Shown: positions 17,499 through 26,800 of the stretch, in pieces
Numbering within the stretch: position 1 is the stretch's first letter
Layout: every line of letters starts with the position of its first letter
Assembly (NCBI GenBank): GCA_903899945.1
Contig: CAIULA010000028.1
Coordinates: forward strand, 1 to 64,000
Source of the DNA: an uncultured Alphaproteobacteria bacterium
Lineage (GTDB): Bacteria > Pseudomonadota > Alphaproteobacteria > Paracaedibacterales > CAIULA01
Reading direction: 5' to 3'
Length of the DNA: 64,000 bases
Translations under genes and position numbers: made by a program
The notes under the pieces: model-generated
Databases searched by the model: none
Told to the model about the DNA's origin: nothing
What the model saw: the letters and a program-made list of their open reading frames with translations, nothing else

Positions 17499-18332
17499 TT
17501 ATGCGATTCCCGAACGATTTTTTTGTACAGGCAATTGAATCATTTCCATCAATGCAGAAAGTTCTTGCTTTGCGGCCATATGCGACAAGCTTAAAGGGAC
17601 ATTGTTTTCTCTCATGTCTAAAAGCGTCAATCCACTTAGAAACAATTCCCTAAAAATAACACGTTCTCCAAAACCATCAACAAGACGGAATCCAATTCGC
17701 TTGGAAAGGGCTTTTAGGACCTTTTCCATTTCCTCTTTGTTACGTGAATAAATGCTACTCAAGCGATTTCGCATAACAATCCAATCTATGGATCCACTAT
17801 CACGAATGGCTCGTTGTTTTTTTTGTTCCCAAACCATTTCGGAATATGTGCTGGGTTTTAAAATATTCAAAGATTCAGCGCTCACCCTTACTAGCATATC
17901 CAAATCCACAAAACTATCGTTTAAAGGCGTAATAAGAGTATCTGCGAAAGAGTGGGCTAATCTTGAAAGATAACTGTCGCTTCCGGGCGTATCAATAACG
18001 ATATAATCGTAATCTTGAAATTTCTCTATGCTTTTCGAGATTTTTTCTTTTTCCTCAGATTCTGCTTCGCTTACGTTTAAAAGGGTGCTTTTAAAAATCG
18101 CCTCATGATCCGGAAGAGGAAGATTTTCGCTGCTATTATTAGCCCTAAGCCGTCTGTTTTCCACGTAACGCGTTAAAGTTCCTTGCCGCGCATCAACGTC
18201 TATGCTTGCAACTTTGTAGTTTTGACGAAGCAAATAGGTAATGATGTGCATAGAGGCAGTTGATTTACCTGTACCACCTTTTTCATTCCCAAGCACGATG
18301 ACATATGCTTTTTCTGCTTTAGAAGCGCTCAT
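17499..18332 (-). CDS. mipZ: MipZ-type ParA/MinD ATPase, division-site positioning
   Basis: MipZ of alphaproteobacteria binds ParB near the origin and inhibits FtsZ at the poles, so that division occurs at mid-cell. The 277-residue protein starts MSASKAEKAYVIVLGNEKGG. It has the deviant Walker A KGGTGKST (18-25), ASIDVDARQGTLTRY and the Walker B-like IVIDTPGSDSYLSRL. ATG 18332 is chosen because AGGA lies 6-7 bases upstream and the protein then begins like MipZ; an upstream extension of 31 codons is unlikely. It sits next to the DnaA-box region. ParA/ParB are not in the window. Confidence 0.88.
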   Translation of the reverse strand: MSASKAEKAYVIVLGNEKGGTGKSTASMHIITYLLRQNYKVASIDVDARQGTLTRYVENRRLRANNSSENLPLPDHEAIFKSTLLNVSEAESEEKEKISKSIEKFQDYDYIVIDTPGSDSYLSRLAHSFADTLITPLNDSFVDLDMLVRVSAESLNILKPSTYSEMVWEQKKQRAIRDSGSIDWIVMRNRLSSIYSRNKEEMEKVLKALSKRIGFRLVDGFGERVIFRELFLSGLTLLDMRENNVPLSLSHMAAKQELSALMEMIQLPVQKNRSGIA

Positions 18333-18429
18333 TAAAATCCTACGGGTTAAAGATTGTTGGACACATCTTACCCTAAAAGAGCAGAAAAAAAGAAGAGCAA
18401 ATAGTTTCCTCTTCTCTAATATCATTATT

Positions 18430-18775
18430 TTTATATGTATAGGTAGTAGTAGTGATAGGCACTATAGTTAGTGGGGATAACTTTTTATCCCCAATGTTAT
18501 CCACAGAATGAAAATATATAAAATTTCTCTATTTTTGAAGGGATCTTATTATTTTTTTGTTTAAAAACAATAAGTTATGTCGTTTCATCAAAATTGACAG
18601 CAACGTTCATAAAGAAAAAAATCCAAAATATTATCAACAGTTGTTAATAAAATTCTTAACAGTGTATAAAAAGATGAAGAAGTCGAGGTTTTGCACATGC
18701 TTTGGAAAATAATAAAAAAAAGAAAAAGTTAAATTATTTTCTACATGGCCTAACTGAGAGTTATAAACAGGGTTA
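18430..18775. other. oriC: Candidate chromosomal replication origin (oriC) with DnaA boxes
   Basis: The spacer between mipZ and aroE is strongly AT-rich and holds one perfect DnaA box (TTATCCACA at 18497-18505). Near matches are TTATCCCCA at 18485-18493, its inverse at 18472-18480, TTATCAACA at 18631-18639, AGTGTATAA at 18661-18669, TTTTGCACA at 18689-18697 and TTATAAACA at 18761-18769. The stretch 18545-18575 is almost pure A/T and could be the unwinding element. Genes run outward on both sides. In Caulobacter and Rhizobiales the maf-aroE-coaE-dnaQ group lies beside oriC, which supports the call. hemE, the other usual neighbour, is absent. Confidence 0.55.
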
Positions 18776-18781
18776 TTGATA

Positions 18782-19558
18782 ATGAAATTAGGATTAATTG
18801 GAAAAGAAATTTCCCATTCTCTTTCCCCATTTATTCATAAATATTGGCTTAAAAAATATCAGCTGCCCGGAAGTTATGAGTTTTATCCCCTTGAAACCGT
18901 AAACAAAGAAAACATATTAGGCTCTGGCTTTGAAGGAGTTAATGTCACCATGCCATTTAAAAGAGAGGTTGTTGCTTTTTTAAATGAAAAAGATGATCTT
19001 GTTCAAAGGATTAAAGCCGTGAACACGCTTTTGATTGAAAATGGGTCGTTAAAAGGAACCAACACAGATGCAACTGGGTTTAAGAGACTTATTCAACCTA
19101 ATTTACCCTTGAAATCAGCAGTTGTTTTGGGCAGCGGAGGGGCGGCTCTTTCTAGTATCTGGGCACTATCCGAAAGTGGAGTGAGAGACATAAGAGTTGT
19201 TGCAAGGAATAAAAAACTTTGTTTCGATAGTTCTGCTTTGACAGCTTATTTATGGTCAGAGATGAATGAAGTGGCCACAGATTGTGATATTTTTATTAAT
19301 GCCACACCCCTCGGGATGAATGGAGGGTTTGATCTCCTTGTGTTACCAACTCTCCCCCCCTATTGTTTGGTGGTTGATTGGGTTTATTATCCTTATATGA
19401 CTCTGCTTCTTACCCAAGCAAAAAAAAGAAACCTTCAAGTTATTGATGGCCTTGACTTATTATTGGCTCAAGCTCAGGATGCTTTTTACTTTTGGTTTGG
19501 TATTTATCCGGAAACTACGACAGAACTAAGGCAGGAATTATGCAGATTATTGGACTAA
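18782..19558 (+). CDS. aroE: Shikimate dehydrogenase
   Basis: AroE reduces 3-dehydroshikimate to shikimate with NADPH in aromatic amino acid synthesis. Substrate-binding signatures are HSLSPFIHKYW near the N-terminus, VTMPFKREV with the catalytic Lys (about residue 64), and NTDATGF with the paired Asp. The NADP fold has VLGSGGAALS, and LLLAQAQDAFYFWFG is the usual C-terminal helix. I start at ATG 18782, not the TTG two codons upstream. It overlaps coaE by 19 bases. The aroE-coaE pair next to a DnaA-box region is a conserved alphaproteobacterial arrangement. Confidence 0.94.
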   Translation: MKLGLIGKEISHSLSPFIHKYWLKKYQLPGSYEFYPLETVNKENILGSGFEGVNVTMPFKREVVAFLNEKDDLVQRIKAVNTLLIENGSLKGTNTDATGFKRLIQPNLPLKSAVVLGSGGAALSSIWALSESGVRDIRVVARNKKLCFDSSALTAYLWSEMNEVATDCDIFINATPLGMNGGFDLLVLPTLPPYCLVVDWVYYPYMTLLLTQAKKRNLQVIDGLDLLLAQAQDAFYFWFGIYPETTTELRQELCRLLD

Positions 19559-20115
19559 CGGGATCGATCGCTTCGGGAAAATCAACAGCTGCTCATTATT
19601 TAAAATCAGTTTTAATGATCCCTGTTTTTGATGCTGATGAAGAGGTTCGAAAGCTTTATGAATTCGATGAAACTGTAAAAGACGCAATCTGTGAATTATG
19701 TCCATCTGCAATTAGGGGCGGAGAAATTAGCCTTATTATCTTAAAAGAAATGGCTTTTGATAGTCCTGATCTTTTGAAAAAATTAGAGGAGATTATCCAT
19801 CCCCTTTTAAAGGAAAGGCTGGATGAGTTTTTAGATGATCAAGATGAACTTTGTGTTTTGGATATTCCTTTGCTTTTTGAAACGGGTTGGAATTCCTTTT
19901 GTTCTCAAATCATAACACTTGTTTGTGATGAATCTTTGCAACTCGAAAGACTTAAGAAAAGAGGACTAACAGGCCATCAAATTGAAATGATTCTGAGTCG
20001 ACAAATGTCTATGACGGAAAAGGCAAATAGATCTGATTATTGTCTTTTTAGCGATGGACCCGAGGAGGAAATGTTAAACGATCTTCAAAAAATTATCGAG
20101 GAACTCAATGATTAG
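19540..20115 (+). CDS. coaE: Dephospho-CoA kinase
   Basis: CoaE phosphorylates the ribose 3'-OH of dephospho-CoA in the last step of CoA synthesis. The protein begins MQIIGLTGSIASGKST, whose P-loop (residues 7-14) fixes the start at ATG 19540, preceded by AGGCAGGAAT inside the end of aroE. FDADEEVRKLY, the DIPLLFE(T) segment and SRQMSMTEKANRSDY are further family signatures. Length is 191 residues. dnaQ, which often follows coaE in this lineage, is replaced here by an envelope glycosyltransferase gene overlapping by 8 bases. Confidence 0.93.
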   Translation: MQIIGLTGSIASGKSTAAHYLKSVLMIPVFDADEEVRKLYEFDETVKDAICELCPSAIRGGEISLIILKEMAFDSPDLLKKLEEIIHPLLKERLDEFLDDQDELCVLDIPLLFETGWNSFCSQIITLVCDESLQLERLKKRGLTGHQIEMILSRQMSMTEKANRSDYCLFSDGPEEEMLNDLQKIIEELND

Positions 20116-21550
20116 GGCTCTTTTAAACTGGGACGAGAAGGCATCAAAAAACACATTTGCACTTCTCAGTGTTTTTGGAGCGGTTACTTTCCTTTTTTGG
20201 TTTTTTTATTGGATATGTCCACCAGATGTCAGGCTTTTTACCGATGACGCGGATAGTTATATCCATTACGGGCCAACCCGCACCATTGGTTATCCGGTTG
20301 TCTTGTCGCTCGTAAAACTGTTGACGGGCGGGTATGGGGCTATTCCCTCTGTGCAATTAACGGCTTTGTGTGCCTCGGTTTTTGCGGCAGCGCTGGCTTT
20401 GTCTCGGTTTTTTAAGTCCTTTGCTTTGGGTGTGATTCTTATTCTAACAATTCTTTCATTAAGTGAAATTGTTAAGTTTTGTTTTGAAATTTATACTGAA
20501 TCTTTAGGGGTTTCGCTGTTGCTTTTATTGGCAGCAACTTTCCTATTTTACATGAAGAATTCTTCAAAATGGCCCCTTTTCTTGATCGGCTTATTGGTCG
20601 GTTTGTTAATTTTGTTAAGGCCGTCTTCATATGCTCTTTTAGGTTCTGTTTTCGTTTTGTTCTTATTTTATACTCCCAAAATAATAGACGTTTTTAAATT
20701 ATTTATCCCGCCCTTAGCGATTTGTTTGTTGATTGGTGCGGGAGTAAATTACGGTCATCATGGTTTTTTTTCAACCCAATCTTTCATGGGGCACAATCTT
20801 TTTGGAAAAATGGCTTTTGTGGTAAAGGATGCCATGCAATCAACAGATCTTATCGAAGCAGAGATCATTCAAAAGATGGCAGCTCGAATGGCACCCCTTC
20901 AAGCTGAGCTTGATCAAATAACATCATTAAAATTGTATTATATTTTAAGCACCCCCTTGTACGATAAGTTAAGGTTTTTCTTGCTCGAGAAAAAATTCAA
21001 ACCAGATATTCCTGAGCTTTCGGAACATCGGGATTTAGATGGTTTTTATAAAAATGTTGCCTTAAGAATTATTGCCCAAAATCCTGTTTCTTATTTAAAA
21101 GACGTTATGATCCATTATGGAGCTATGTGGTTTATATGGGATCTTATTACCCCAGGTGAAAAAGAATTGCTCGTAAGCTGGATTGATCACCTGAAAGATA
21201 CTGATGCTTTTAAGCAAATAGAACAAGACTATTCTTGGTATAAATTCAGAGAAAAAGGAGAGGTTACAATCTTTTTGATCAGAGCCTTCCTTTATTTTTG
21301 TTTTTGTTTAAGTTTCATTTTTATAGGAAGAGGACTTTGGTGTTTTGTAAAAAGAAAACAACTTTCTGAAATATGGGGGATGGGTTTGTTTTTAAGTGCG
21401 TCCATCCATTTGACATACTTTTCAACAGCTCTTTTTCAAGCCGGTTATCCAAGATATTCTATGTTTATGTGGCCATATTTGTTTATGATGTTTTTGGCTT
21501 TTATGGGCATTGGCTTTGATTCTTTCAGAAAGGAAAAAATCAGTGATTAA
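20108..21550 (+). CDS. Polytopic membrane protein, GT39/PMT-like glycosyltransferase candidate
   Basis: The 480-residue protein has about ten hydrophobic segments. The first outer loop carries DVRLFTDDADSYIHYGPTR between residues about 39 and 57. Acidic residues just after the first membrane helix are the usual catalytic place in GT-C enzymes (ArnT/PMT type), which use polyprenyl-phosphate sugars. Long helical loops near residues 250-300 and 340-375 could be the extracytoplasmic domain. It overlaps coaE by 8 bases, and the next gene, a polyprenyl-phosphate-type GT2, starts inside its stop codon. A lipid-linked sugar donor and user pair is therefore plausible. Substrate unknown. Confidence 0.6.
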   Translation: MIRALLNWDEKASKNTFALLSVFGAVTFLFWFFYWICPPDVRLFTDDADSYIHYGPTRTIGYPVVLSLVKLLTGGYGAIPSVQLTALCASVFAAALALSRFFKSFALGVILILTILSLSEIVKFCFEIYTESLGVSLLLLLAATFLFYMKNSSKWPLFLIGLLVGLLILLRPSSYALLGSVFVLFLFYTPKIIDVFKLFIPPLAICLLIGAGVNYGHHGFFSTQSFMGHNLFGKMAFVVKDAMQSTDLIEAEIIQKMAARMAPLQAELDQITSLKLYYILSTPLYDKLRFFLLEKKFKPDIPELSEHRDLDGFYKNVALRIIAQNPVSYLKDVMIHYGAMWFIWDLITPGEKELLVSWIDHLKDTDAFKQIEQDYSWYKFREKGEVTIFLIRAFLYFCFCLSFIFIGRGLWCFVKRKQLSEIWGMGLFLSASIHLTYFSTALFQAGYPRYSMFMWPYLFMMFLAFMGIGFDSFRKEKISD

Positions 21551-22481
21551 TGCTAATCTTTCTGTTGCTGTTTTAATTCCCTGCTTTAATGAAGAAGCGG
21601 CTATTTATGATGTTGTCCAGGATCTAAGGCGAAAACTTCCCGAAGCAAAGGTTTATGTTTACGACAACAACTCCACCGATGACACGGTTAAATGCGCTCT
21701 TCTTGCTGGTGCTATTGTGTGTCACGAGCCAAGACAGGGAAAAGGCAATGTTGTTAGCCGTATGTTTGCGGACATTGAAGCAGATGTTTATTTAATGATT
21801 GATGGTGATGGCACGTACGACATCGAATCAGCTCCCGAAATGATCGAGTCATTGGTTTCTGAAAAATTAGATATGGTGGTTGGAGTGCGTCTTGAGCAAA
21901 CGGACACAGCTCACAGGTCCGGCCATAAATTTGGAAACTTACTGTTTAATAAAGTTCTGTCGGTCTTTTTCAAAAGCCAATTTAAGGATATTTTTTCAGG
22001 TTATCGCGTGTTTTCAAGGCGTTTTGTAAAATCATTTCCTGCGCTTTCCTCGGGTTTTGACATTGAAACAGAATTGTCGATCCATTCATTAGAAATGGGT
22101 CTGCCTGTAAAGGAAATAGAAACCCCTTTTTTTGAAAGGGCCGAAGGATCGGTTAGTAAACTCAGTACTTTTAAAGATGGTTTCAAGATTTTATGGCGGA
22201 TGATTTTTCTGTTTAAGGAAATTAAACCTTTGGTGTTTTTTGGAACCTTTTTTATGTTTTTTGTGAGCTTATCGTTGTTACTGGGCTATCCACTTGTTAC
22301 GGAATTTTTGCACACAGGCTTGGTACCACGTTTTCCAACAGCTATTTTAAGTGTCGGAATTATGGTTCTTGGCTTTTTAAGTCTGACATGTGGGTTTATT
22401 TTGGATAGTCTCAGTTACAGCCGAAAGGAAGCAAAACGTCTCAGGTATTTGTCTTTTCCAGCACCTGGGCATCTTTATTAA
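21543..22481 (+). CDS. Family 2 glycosyltransferase (polyprenyl-phosphate sugar synthase type)
   Basis: The GT-A domain starts VAVLIPCFNEEAAI, has YDNNSTDDT for nucleotide binding and MIDGDGTYD as the metal-binding DxD-like site. Two membrane helices follow near the C-terminus (PLVFFGTFFMFFVSLSLLLG and a second around ILSVGIMVLGFLSL). This matches dolichyl-phosphate mannose/glucose synthase relatives that load a sugar on a lipid carrier. GTG 21543 is taken as start because AAAGGAA lies 7 bases before it and it overlaps the previous stop codon. It probably supplies the lipid-linked sugar used by the GT-C-like neighbour. Confidence 0.82.
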   Translation: MINANLSVAVLIPCFNEEAAIYDVVQDLRRKLPEAKVYVYDNNSTDDTVKCALLAGAIVCHEPRQGKGNVVSRMFADIEADVYLMIDGDGTYDIESAPEMIESLVSEKLDMVVGVRLEQTDTAHRSGHKFGNLLFNKVLSVFFKSQFKDIFSGYRVFSRRFVKSFPALSSGFDIETELSIHSLEMGLPVKEIETPFFERAEGSVSKLSTFKDGFKILWRMIFLFKEIKPLVFFGTFFMFFVSLSLLLGYPLVTEFLHTGLVPRFPTAILSVGIMVLGFLSLTCGFILDSLSYSRKEAKRLRYLSFPAPGHLY

Positions 22482-22555
22482 CCAACACGCTTATTGAAAG
22501 ACAAACGGCATATACGATATACAAGAAGGATATATCCGTTAAGTAATGATTGCGC

Positions 22556-25213
22556 ATGTTAGATAAAACTTTTTCGCCTCAGACTTTTGAGTCCAAGCTT
22601 TACAAAGAAACTGAAAAGCATTTCAAAGCTGATCCTTCTAGCCTTCAAAATCCCTTCACGGTAATGATGCCGCCGCCCAACGTTACGGGCAGTCTTCATT
22701 TGGGCCATGCTTTAAACTGCACACTACAGGACATTTTGGTTCGTTTTAAACGTCAAACGGGTTTTGATGCCTTGTGGCAACCGGGTACCGATCATGCCGG
22801 CATTGCAACCCAAATGGTTGTCGAACGCCAATTAGCTGAGCAAGGTATTACCCGTCAAGACTTAGGCCGTGAAAAGTTTTTAGAAAAAGTTTGGCAGTGG
22901 AAAGAGGAGTCGGGTAATACGATCGTTCAGCAACAACGCCGCTTAGGTATTTCAGCGGACTGGGATCGTTCGCGCTTTACCATGGACGAAGGATTGTCAA
23001 AGGCAGTCATTAAGGTTTTCGTTGATCTTTATAATGATGGGCTGATCTATCGCGCCAAACGCCTTGTGAATTGGGATCCAAAGCTTAAAACGGCTATTTC
23101 TGACCTTGAGGTTTTAACTCAAGAAGTCAAAGGCCACATGTGGCATGTTTTCTATCCATTAGTGGACAATCCTAACGACGGTATTACTATTGCAACCACT
23201 CGTCCCGAGACTATGTTTGGCGACACAGCTGTTGCTGTACACCCAGAAGATGAACGGTACCAACATATAATCGGAAAGCAAGTACGCCTGCCTTTAACTG
23301 ATAGAACTTTGACTATTATCGCTGATGATTATTGCGATCCAACCAAGGGGACCGGAGCAGTCAAAATTACGCCAGGTCATGACTTTAATGACTTTGTTAT
23401 GGGAGGGCGCCATAACCTTGAAATGATTAATATCTTGGATGCGAATGCGCATTTAAATGACTTTGTGCCAGAGGCTTTTCGTGGCCTTAGCATTGAAAAA
23501 GCCCGCCTTAAAACTCTTGAGATGTTAGAGGAACAAGGCCTATTAGTTAAAACCGAAGCCAGAATGAACACAGGTCAATTTGGAGATCGCTCTGGTGCTG
23601 TGATTCAGCCATGGCTGATGGATCAGTGGTATGTGGATGCAAAGGCACTAGCGGAGCCTGCTATAAAGGCTGTTGAAGACGGTAAAACTCGTTTTATTCC
23701 AGAACAATGGTCTGCAACCTATTTTGAATGGCTTCGTAACATTCAACCGTGGTGCATTTCAAGGCAAATTTGGTGGGGCCATCAAATCCCTGCCTGGTAT
23801 GGCCCTGATAATCACGCATTTGTTGCCGAAAGTGAAGCAGAGGCGCTCAAGCAAGCAGAAGCACATTATGGCAAAGCTACGCAGTTAATCCGAGATGCGG
23901 ATGTTTTAGACACCTGGTTTTCTTCCGCACTTTGGCCATTTTCAACCTTGGGATGGCCGAACCAAACACCAGAACTTGTACGTTATTACCAAACCGATGT
24001 GGTTGTGACTGGTTTTGACATCATCTTCTTTTGGGTTGCACGCATGATGATGATGGGTCTTCACTTTACAGGAAAAGTTCCGTTCCACACTGTTTATATG
24101 CACGCTCTTGTTCGTGATGAAAAAGGGCAAAAGATGTCCAAATCCAAGGGCAATATTATTGATCCACTTCATTTAATTGATAAATACGGATCGGATGCCT
24201 TGCGATTTACACTTGCTATTTTGGCTGCGCCTGGACGGGATATAAAATTAGGTGAATCAAGGGTTGAGGGTTACAGGAATTTCATCACTAAGATCTGGAA
24301 TGCTGCCCGCTTTTTAGAAATGAACGATTGCGTTTATGATCCCAAGTTTAATCCAACCTTATGTAAATTACCTTTGAACAAATGGATAATCTCTAAAACC
24401 GCAAAACTGTCGCAAACGGTTTACACATCCTTACAAGACTATCGCTTTGATTACGCAGCGGGGGCATTGTACCAGTTCTTGTGGGGGACTTACTGTGATA
24501 TTTATGTGGAATGCTTAAAGCCAAGTCTTTCTGATGGTGTGTCTGATAAGGATAAACAGGAAACCCGTGATACTGCAGCTTGGGTTTTGGTTGAATTTTT
24601 AAAACTTTCTCACCCTTTTATGCCACTGATTACAGAATATTTATGGCAAGAATTTTACCCCAGTGCGCCGCATTCCTTGATCGAATCAAAATGGCCATCT
24701 TATGGCAGAGAAACAATGGATCCTGCTTTTGAAAACAAAGACGCGGTCCAAGAGGTTGATTGGGGTGTGCAAATTGTAACCGAAGCTCGTTCACTGCGGG
24801 GATTGCTTAATGTTTCTCCAGCTTTAAAAGTTCCCTTGTATTTTAACGGCAATGATAAATTGTGGAAGCAATTACAAAATCATTTACCGTGGATAACACA
24901 TTTAGCGCGATTGGCTGATGTATCGTCTGATCCGCATCCAACTGGATCTGTTCCCTTTATGATTGGCGAAAACGGATTTTTCTTAAAATTAGGCGATTTG
25001 ATTGATATGCAGGCAACCTATAAATTGCTTACTTCAAAGAGGGATACCTTAGTTAAAGAGACTGAGCATTTGCAAAAGAAATTGCAAAACGAAGCTTATA
25101 AACAAGCCAAACCAGATCAATGGGAAGAAGATAATGAGATCTTAGCGGTTAAAAAACAAGAAGCCGCTAAAATTGATGGATTTATTAAGGTATTAGATTT
25201 AGGGACGTTCTAA
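22556..25213 (+). CDS. valS: Valine--tRNA ligase
   Basis: ValRS charges tRNA-Val and edits threonine misactivation. The 885-residue protein has the class I HIGH motif as HLGH (48-51), the CP1 editing domain with TIATTRPETMFGDTAVAVHP, and KMSKS starting at residue 526. A C-terminal coiled-coil arm (TYKLLTSKRDTLVKETEHLQ onward) contacts tRNA. The start at ATG 22556 is preferred to a TTG two codons earlier. The stop overlaps the convergent zinc-ribbon gene by 4 bases. It is transcribed outward from the candidate origin. Confidence 0.97.
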   Translation: MLDKTFSPQTFESKLYKETEKHFKADPSSLQNPFTVMMPPPNVTGSLHLGHALNCTLQDILVRFKRQTGFDALWQPGTDHAGIATQMVVERQLAEQGITRQDLGREKFLEKVWQWKEESGNTIVQQQRRLGISADWDRSRFTMDEGLSKAVIKVFVDLYNDGLIYRAKRLVNWDPKLKTAISDLEVLTQEVKGHMWHVFYPLVDNPNDGITIATTRPETMFGDTAVAVHPEDERYQHIIGKQVRLPLTDRTLTIIADDYCDPTKGTGAVKITPGHDFNDFVMGGRHNLEMINILDANAHLNDFVPEAFRGLSIEKARLKTLEMLEEQGLLVKTEARMNTGQFGDRSGAVIQPWLMDQWYVDAKALAEPAIKAVEDGKTRFIPEQWSATYFEWLRNIQPWCISRQIWWGHQIPAWYGPDNHAFVAESEAEALKQAEAHYGKATQLIRDADVLDTWFSSALWPFSTLGWPNQTPELVRYYQTDVVVTGFDIIFFWVARMMMMGLHFTGKVPFHTVYMHALVRDEKGQKMSKSKGNIIDPLHLIDKYGSDALRFTLAILAAPGRDIKLGESRVEGYRNFITKIWNAARFLEMNDCVYDPKFNPTLCKLPLNKWIISKTAKLSQTVYTSLQDYRFDYAAGALYQFLWGTYCDIYVECLKPSLSDGVSDKDKQETRDTAAWVLVEFLKLSHPFMPLITEYLWQEFYPSAPHSLIESKWPSYGRETMDPAFENKDAVQEVDWGVQIVTEARSLRGLLNVSPALKVPLYFNGNDKLWKQLQNHLPWITHLARLADVSSDPHPTGSVPFMIGENGFFLKLGDLIDMQATYKLLTSKRDTLVKETEHLQKKLQNEAYKQAKPDQWEEDNEILAVKKQEAAKIDGFIKVLDLGTF

Positions 25214-26100
25214 GGCAGTGTTACATCGACTTTTTCGACTTTAATATCAGCTGCTAAAGGAGTGCCTGTTTGAAACCACAAACGTTCTCCTGGTAAAATA
25301 TGAGGACGCTCCCAAGTATGGGACCAATCTGCCTTAATACAATTTACAAGTTTTTCGGCAGAAGAAGCAGCGTTTGGTGTTTGAGGGTTTGTGTTTTCTG
25401 GCGGACAATGTGACCACACAACAATTCTTAGGGGATGAAGAGCAATAGCCGTTGAATTGTTGTTCACAATTTCACCCATAACATTCAAGTAGTTACGACC
25501 TCCACCGGTACTTTGAGAAACATACTTTACATTTTGTAAGGCTAAAGGGGTGATATTGGCAGAGGATTTAAAGGCAGATTTCGTAGGTTGATTCCAAACT
25601 TTTTGAATAATTCGATCTTTATATATAAAAAAAGCGCCGACCAAAACACCGATTAGAAAAAGAAAGAGCAACCAAAAACAAAGTAACGCTTTTGAAAGAC
25701 GTGGTTTTACGGGACGAGGTTCAGATTTTAAACGTCTCCCTTCAAGATCTAAGACTGATTCTTGATTATTCGGTGAATAAGAAGTTTCACGAGCGGAAGA
25801 TTTGTAAAAAGCTGACTTTGGTAATAATTCTTCAGTTGGGATTGGAGCACGAGTTATGATTTTTTTGAGGCCATCAAGGTTTGTCAAATCTTCAAAATCA
25901 TCAGAGATCGGAGCAATTGACATCTCGGTTTGTGAAGGAGGGGGTGCAGATGGTTTTTCACTTTTGTGCCACCATCTATGCTTACAATTGCTACAGGCCA
26001 TAATCCAGCCATACCCATGGTCCTGCAAAAATTTTGCAGGAGGAAGATTGTCTAAATTGAGCACAAATTCACTTGAACATTGAGGACAGTTTATAATCAC
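25210..26100 (-). CDS. Membrane protein with MJ0042-type zinc ribbon
   Basis: The 296-residue protein opens with a zinc ribbon (Cys5, Cys8, Cys36, Cys39 in MIINCPQCSSEF and MACSNCKHRWW), the MJ0042 pattern common at the start of alphaproteobacterial membrane proteins. A disordered Pro/Ser-rich stretch follows, then one membrane segment (138-160). A C-terminal domain of about 130 residues includes YLNVMGEIVNNNSTAIALHP, resembling the DUF3426/FxLYD-type beta-sandwich. The ribbon should face the cytoplasm and the beta domain the periplasm. Role unknown. Confidence 0.75.
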   Translation of the reverse strand: MIINCPQCSSEFVLNLDNLPPAKFLQDHGYGWIMACSNCKHRWWHKSEKPSAPPPSQTEMSIAPISDDFEDLTNLDGLKKIITRAPIPTEELLPKSAFYKSSARETSYSPNNQESVLDLEGRRLKSEPRPVKPRLSKALLCFWLLFLFLIGVLVGAFFIYKDRIIQKVWNQPTKSAFKSSANITPLALQNVKYVSQSTGGGRNYLNVMGEIVNNNSTAIALHPLRIVVWSHCPPENTNPQTPNAASSAEKLVNCIKADWSHTWERPHILPGERLWFQTGTPLAADIKVEKVDVTLP

Positions 26101-26223
26101 GAAATTGTTTTTAGCCTACGATTTGCATTTTCTACATATTAATACGATAGCGAATTATACTCAATGGACTTGAAGATACTGAGTTCATTTCTTTTTATAA
26201 ATTAAATTTGACCACTCTAAATT

Positions 26224-26799
26224 TTATATTTTTGACGCGCTTTTCTTTTTTCGCCATCCTATAAAGCTAGCAACCAAGATCACGAAAATAAAAAGCCCAA
26301 TCAGTAAATATTTTTGTACGAGTTCAAAATTTTCGATGATAGAAATCATAACATCGCCCAACATATATCCGCCCAAACAGCTGACCAACGTCCAAATAAA
26401 GGCTGAGATAAAATTAAGTGGGATATAGCGATGTGGCGGAACGCCGCCTGCCCCAATCACAACTGCGCTTGTTATGCGAATGCCATAGACAAAGCGAGAA
26501 ATGATAATAAACAAAGCATCATAGCGGTGCAGAAGCTTAAATGCTTTTTCTGATGATTTATTAAGCCTGGGGAATTTTTCAAAAATGGATGGGCCATAAG
26601 CCCGGCCTACAGCGTAGAGAACTTGGTCTGCAGTGAGAGTTCCTAAAAAGGCAATAATCATTATTTTGGGAAGCGAAAGATAGCCTGCTGCAGCCATTGA
26701 GCTTGCGGTTAAAATAACGGATTCCCCTTCAATAAGGGACCCGAAAAAAACTGCCCAATAACCCCATTCCTGTACAAAACTAATAAATTGTTCCAACAC
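26224..26799 (-). CDS. DedA-family membrane protein (undecaprenyl-phosphate flippase family)
   Basis: The 191-residue protein has the DedA/SNARE-associated layout. It shows LIEGESVILTASSMAAAGYLSLP with the family's acidic-helix motif, AFLGTLTADQVLYAVGRAYGPS, and the Arg-containing SRFVYGIRITSAVVIGAGGV. It ends with a C-terminal membrane helix and a basic tail. Recent work assigns DedA proteins to recycling of C55-phosphate or other lipid carriers. GTG 26799 is the start, preceded by AGGA that overlaps the end of ccmFH, whose stop is only one base away. It is therefore translationally coupled to the ccm operon, an unusual partner. Confidence 0.88.
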   Translation of the reverse strand: MLEQFISFVQEWGYWAVFFGSLIEGESVILTASSMAAAGYLSLPKIMIIAFLGTLTADQVLYAVGRAYGPSIFEKFPRLNKSSEKAFKLLHRYDALFIIISRFVYGIRITSAVVIGAGGVPPHRYIPLNFISAFIWTLVSCLGGYMLGDVMISIIENFELVQKYLLIGLFIFVILVASFIGWRKKKSASKI

Positions 26800-26800
26800 T

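Noticed and set aside
18644-18659. CtrA binding site (TTAA-N7-TTAA) in the candidate oriC
   Set aside because: The two TTAA units are separated by 8 bases, not 7, and the region is so AT-rich that such pairs occur by chance.
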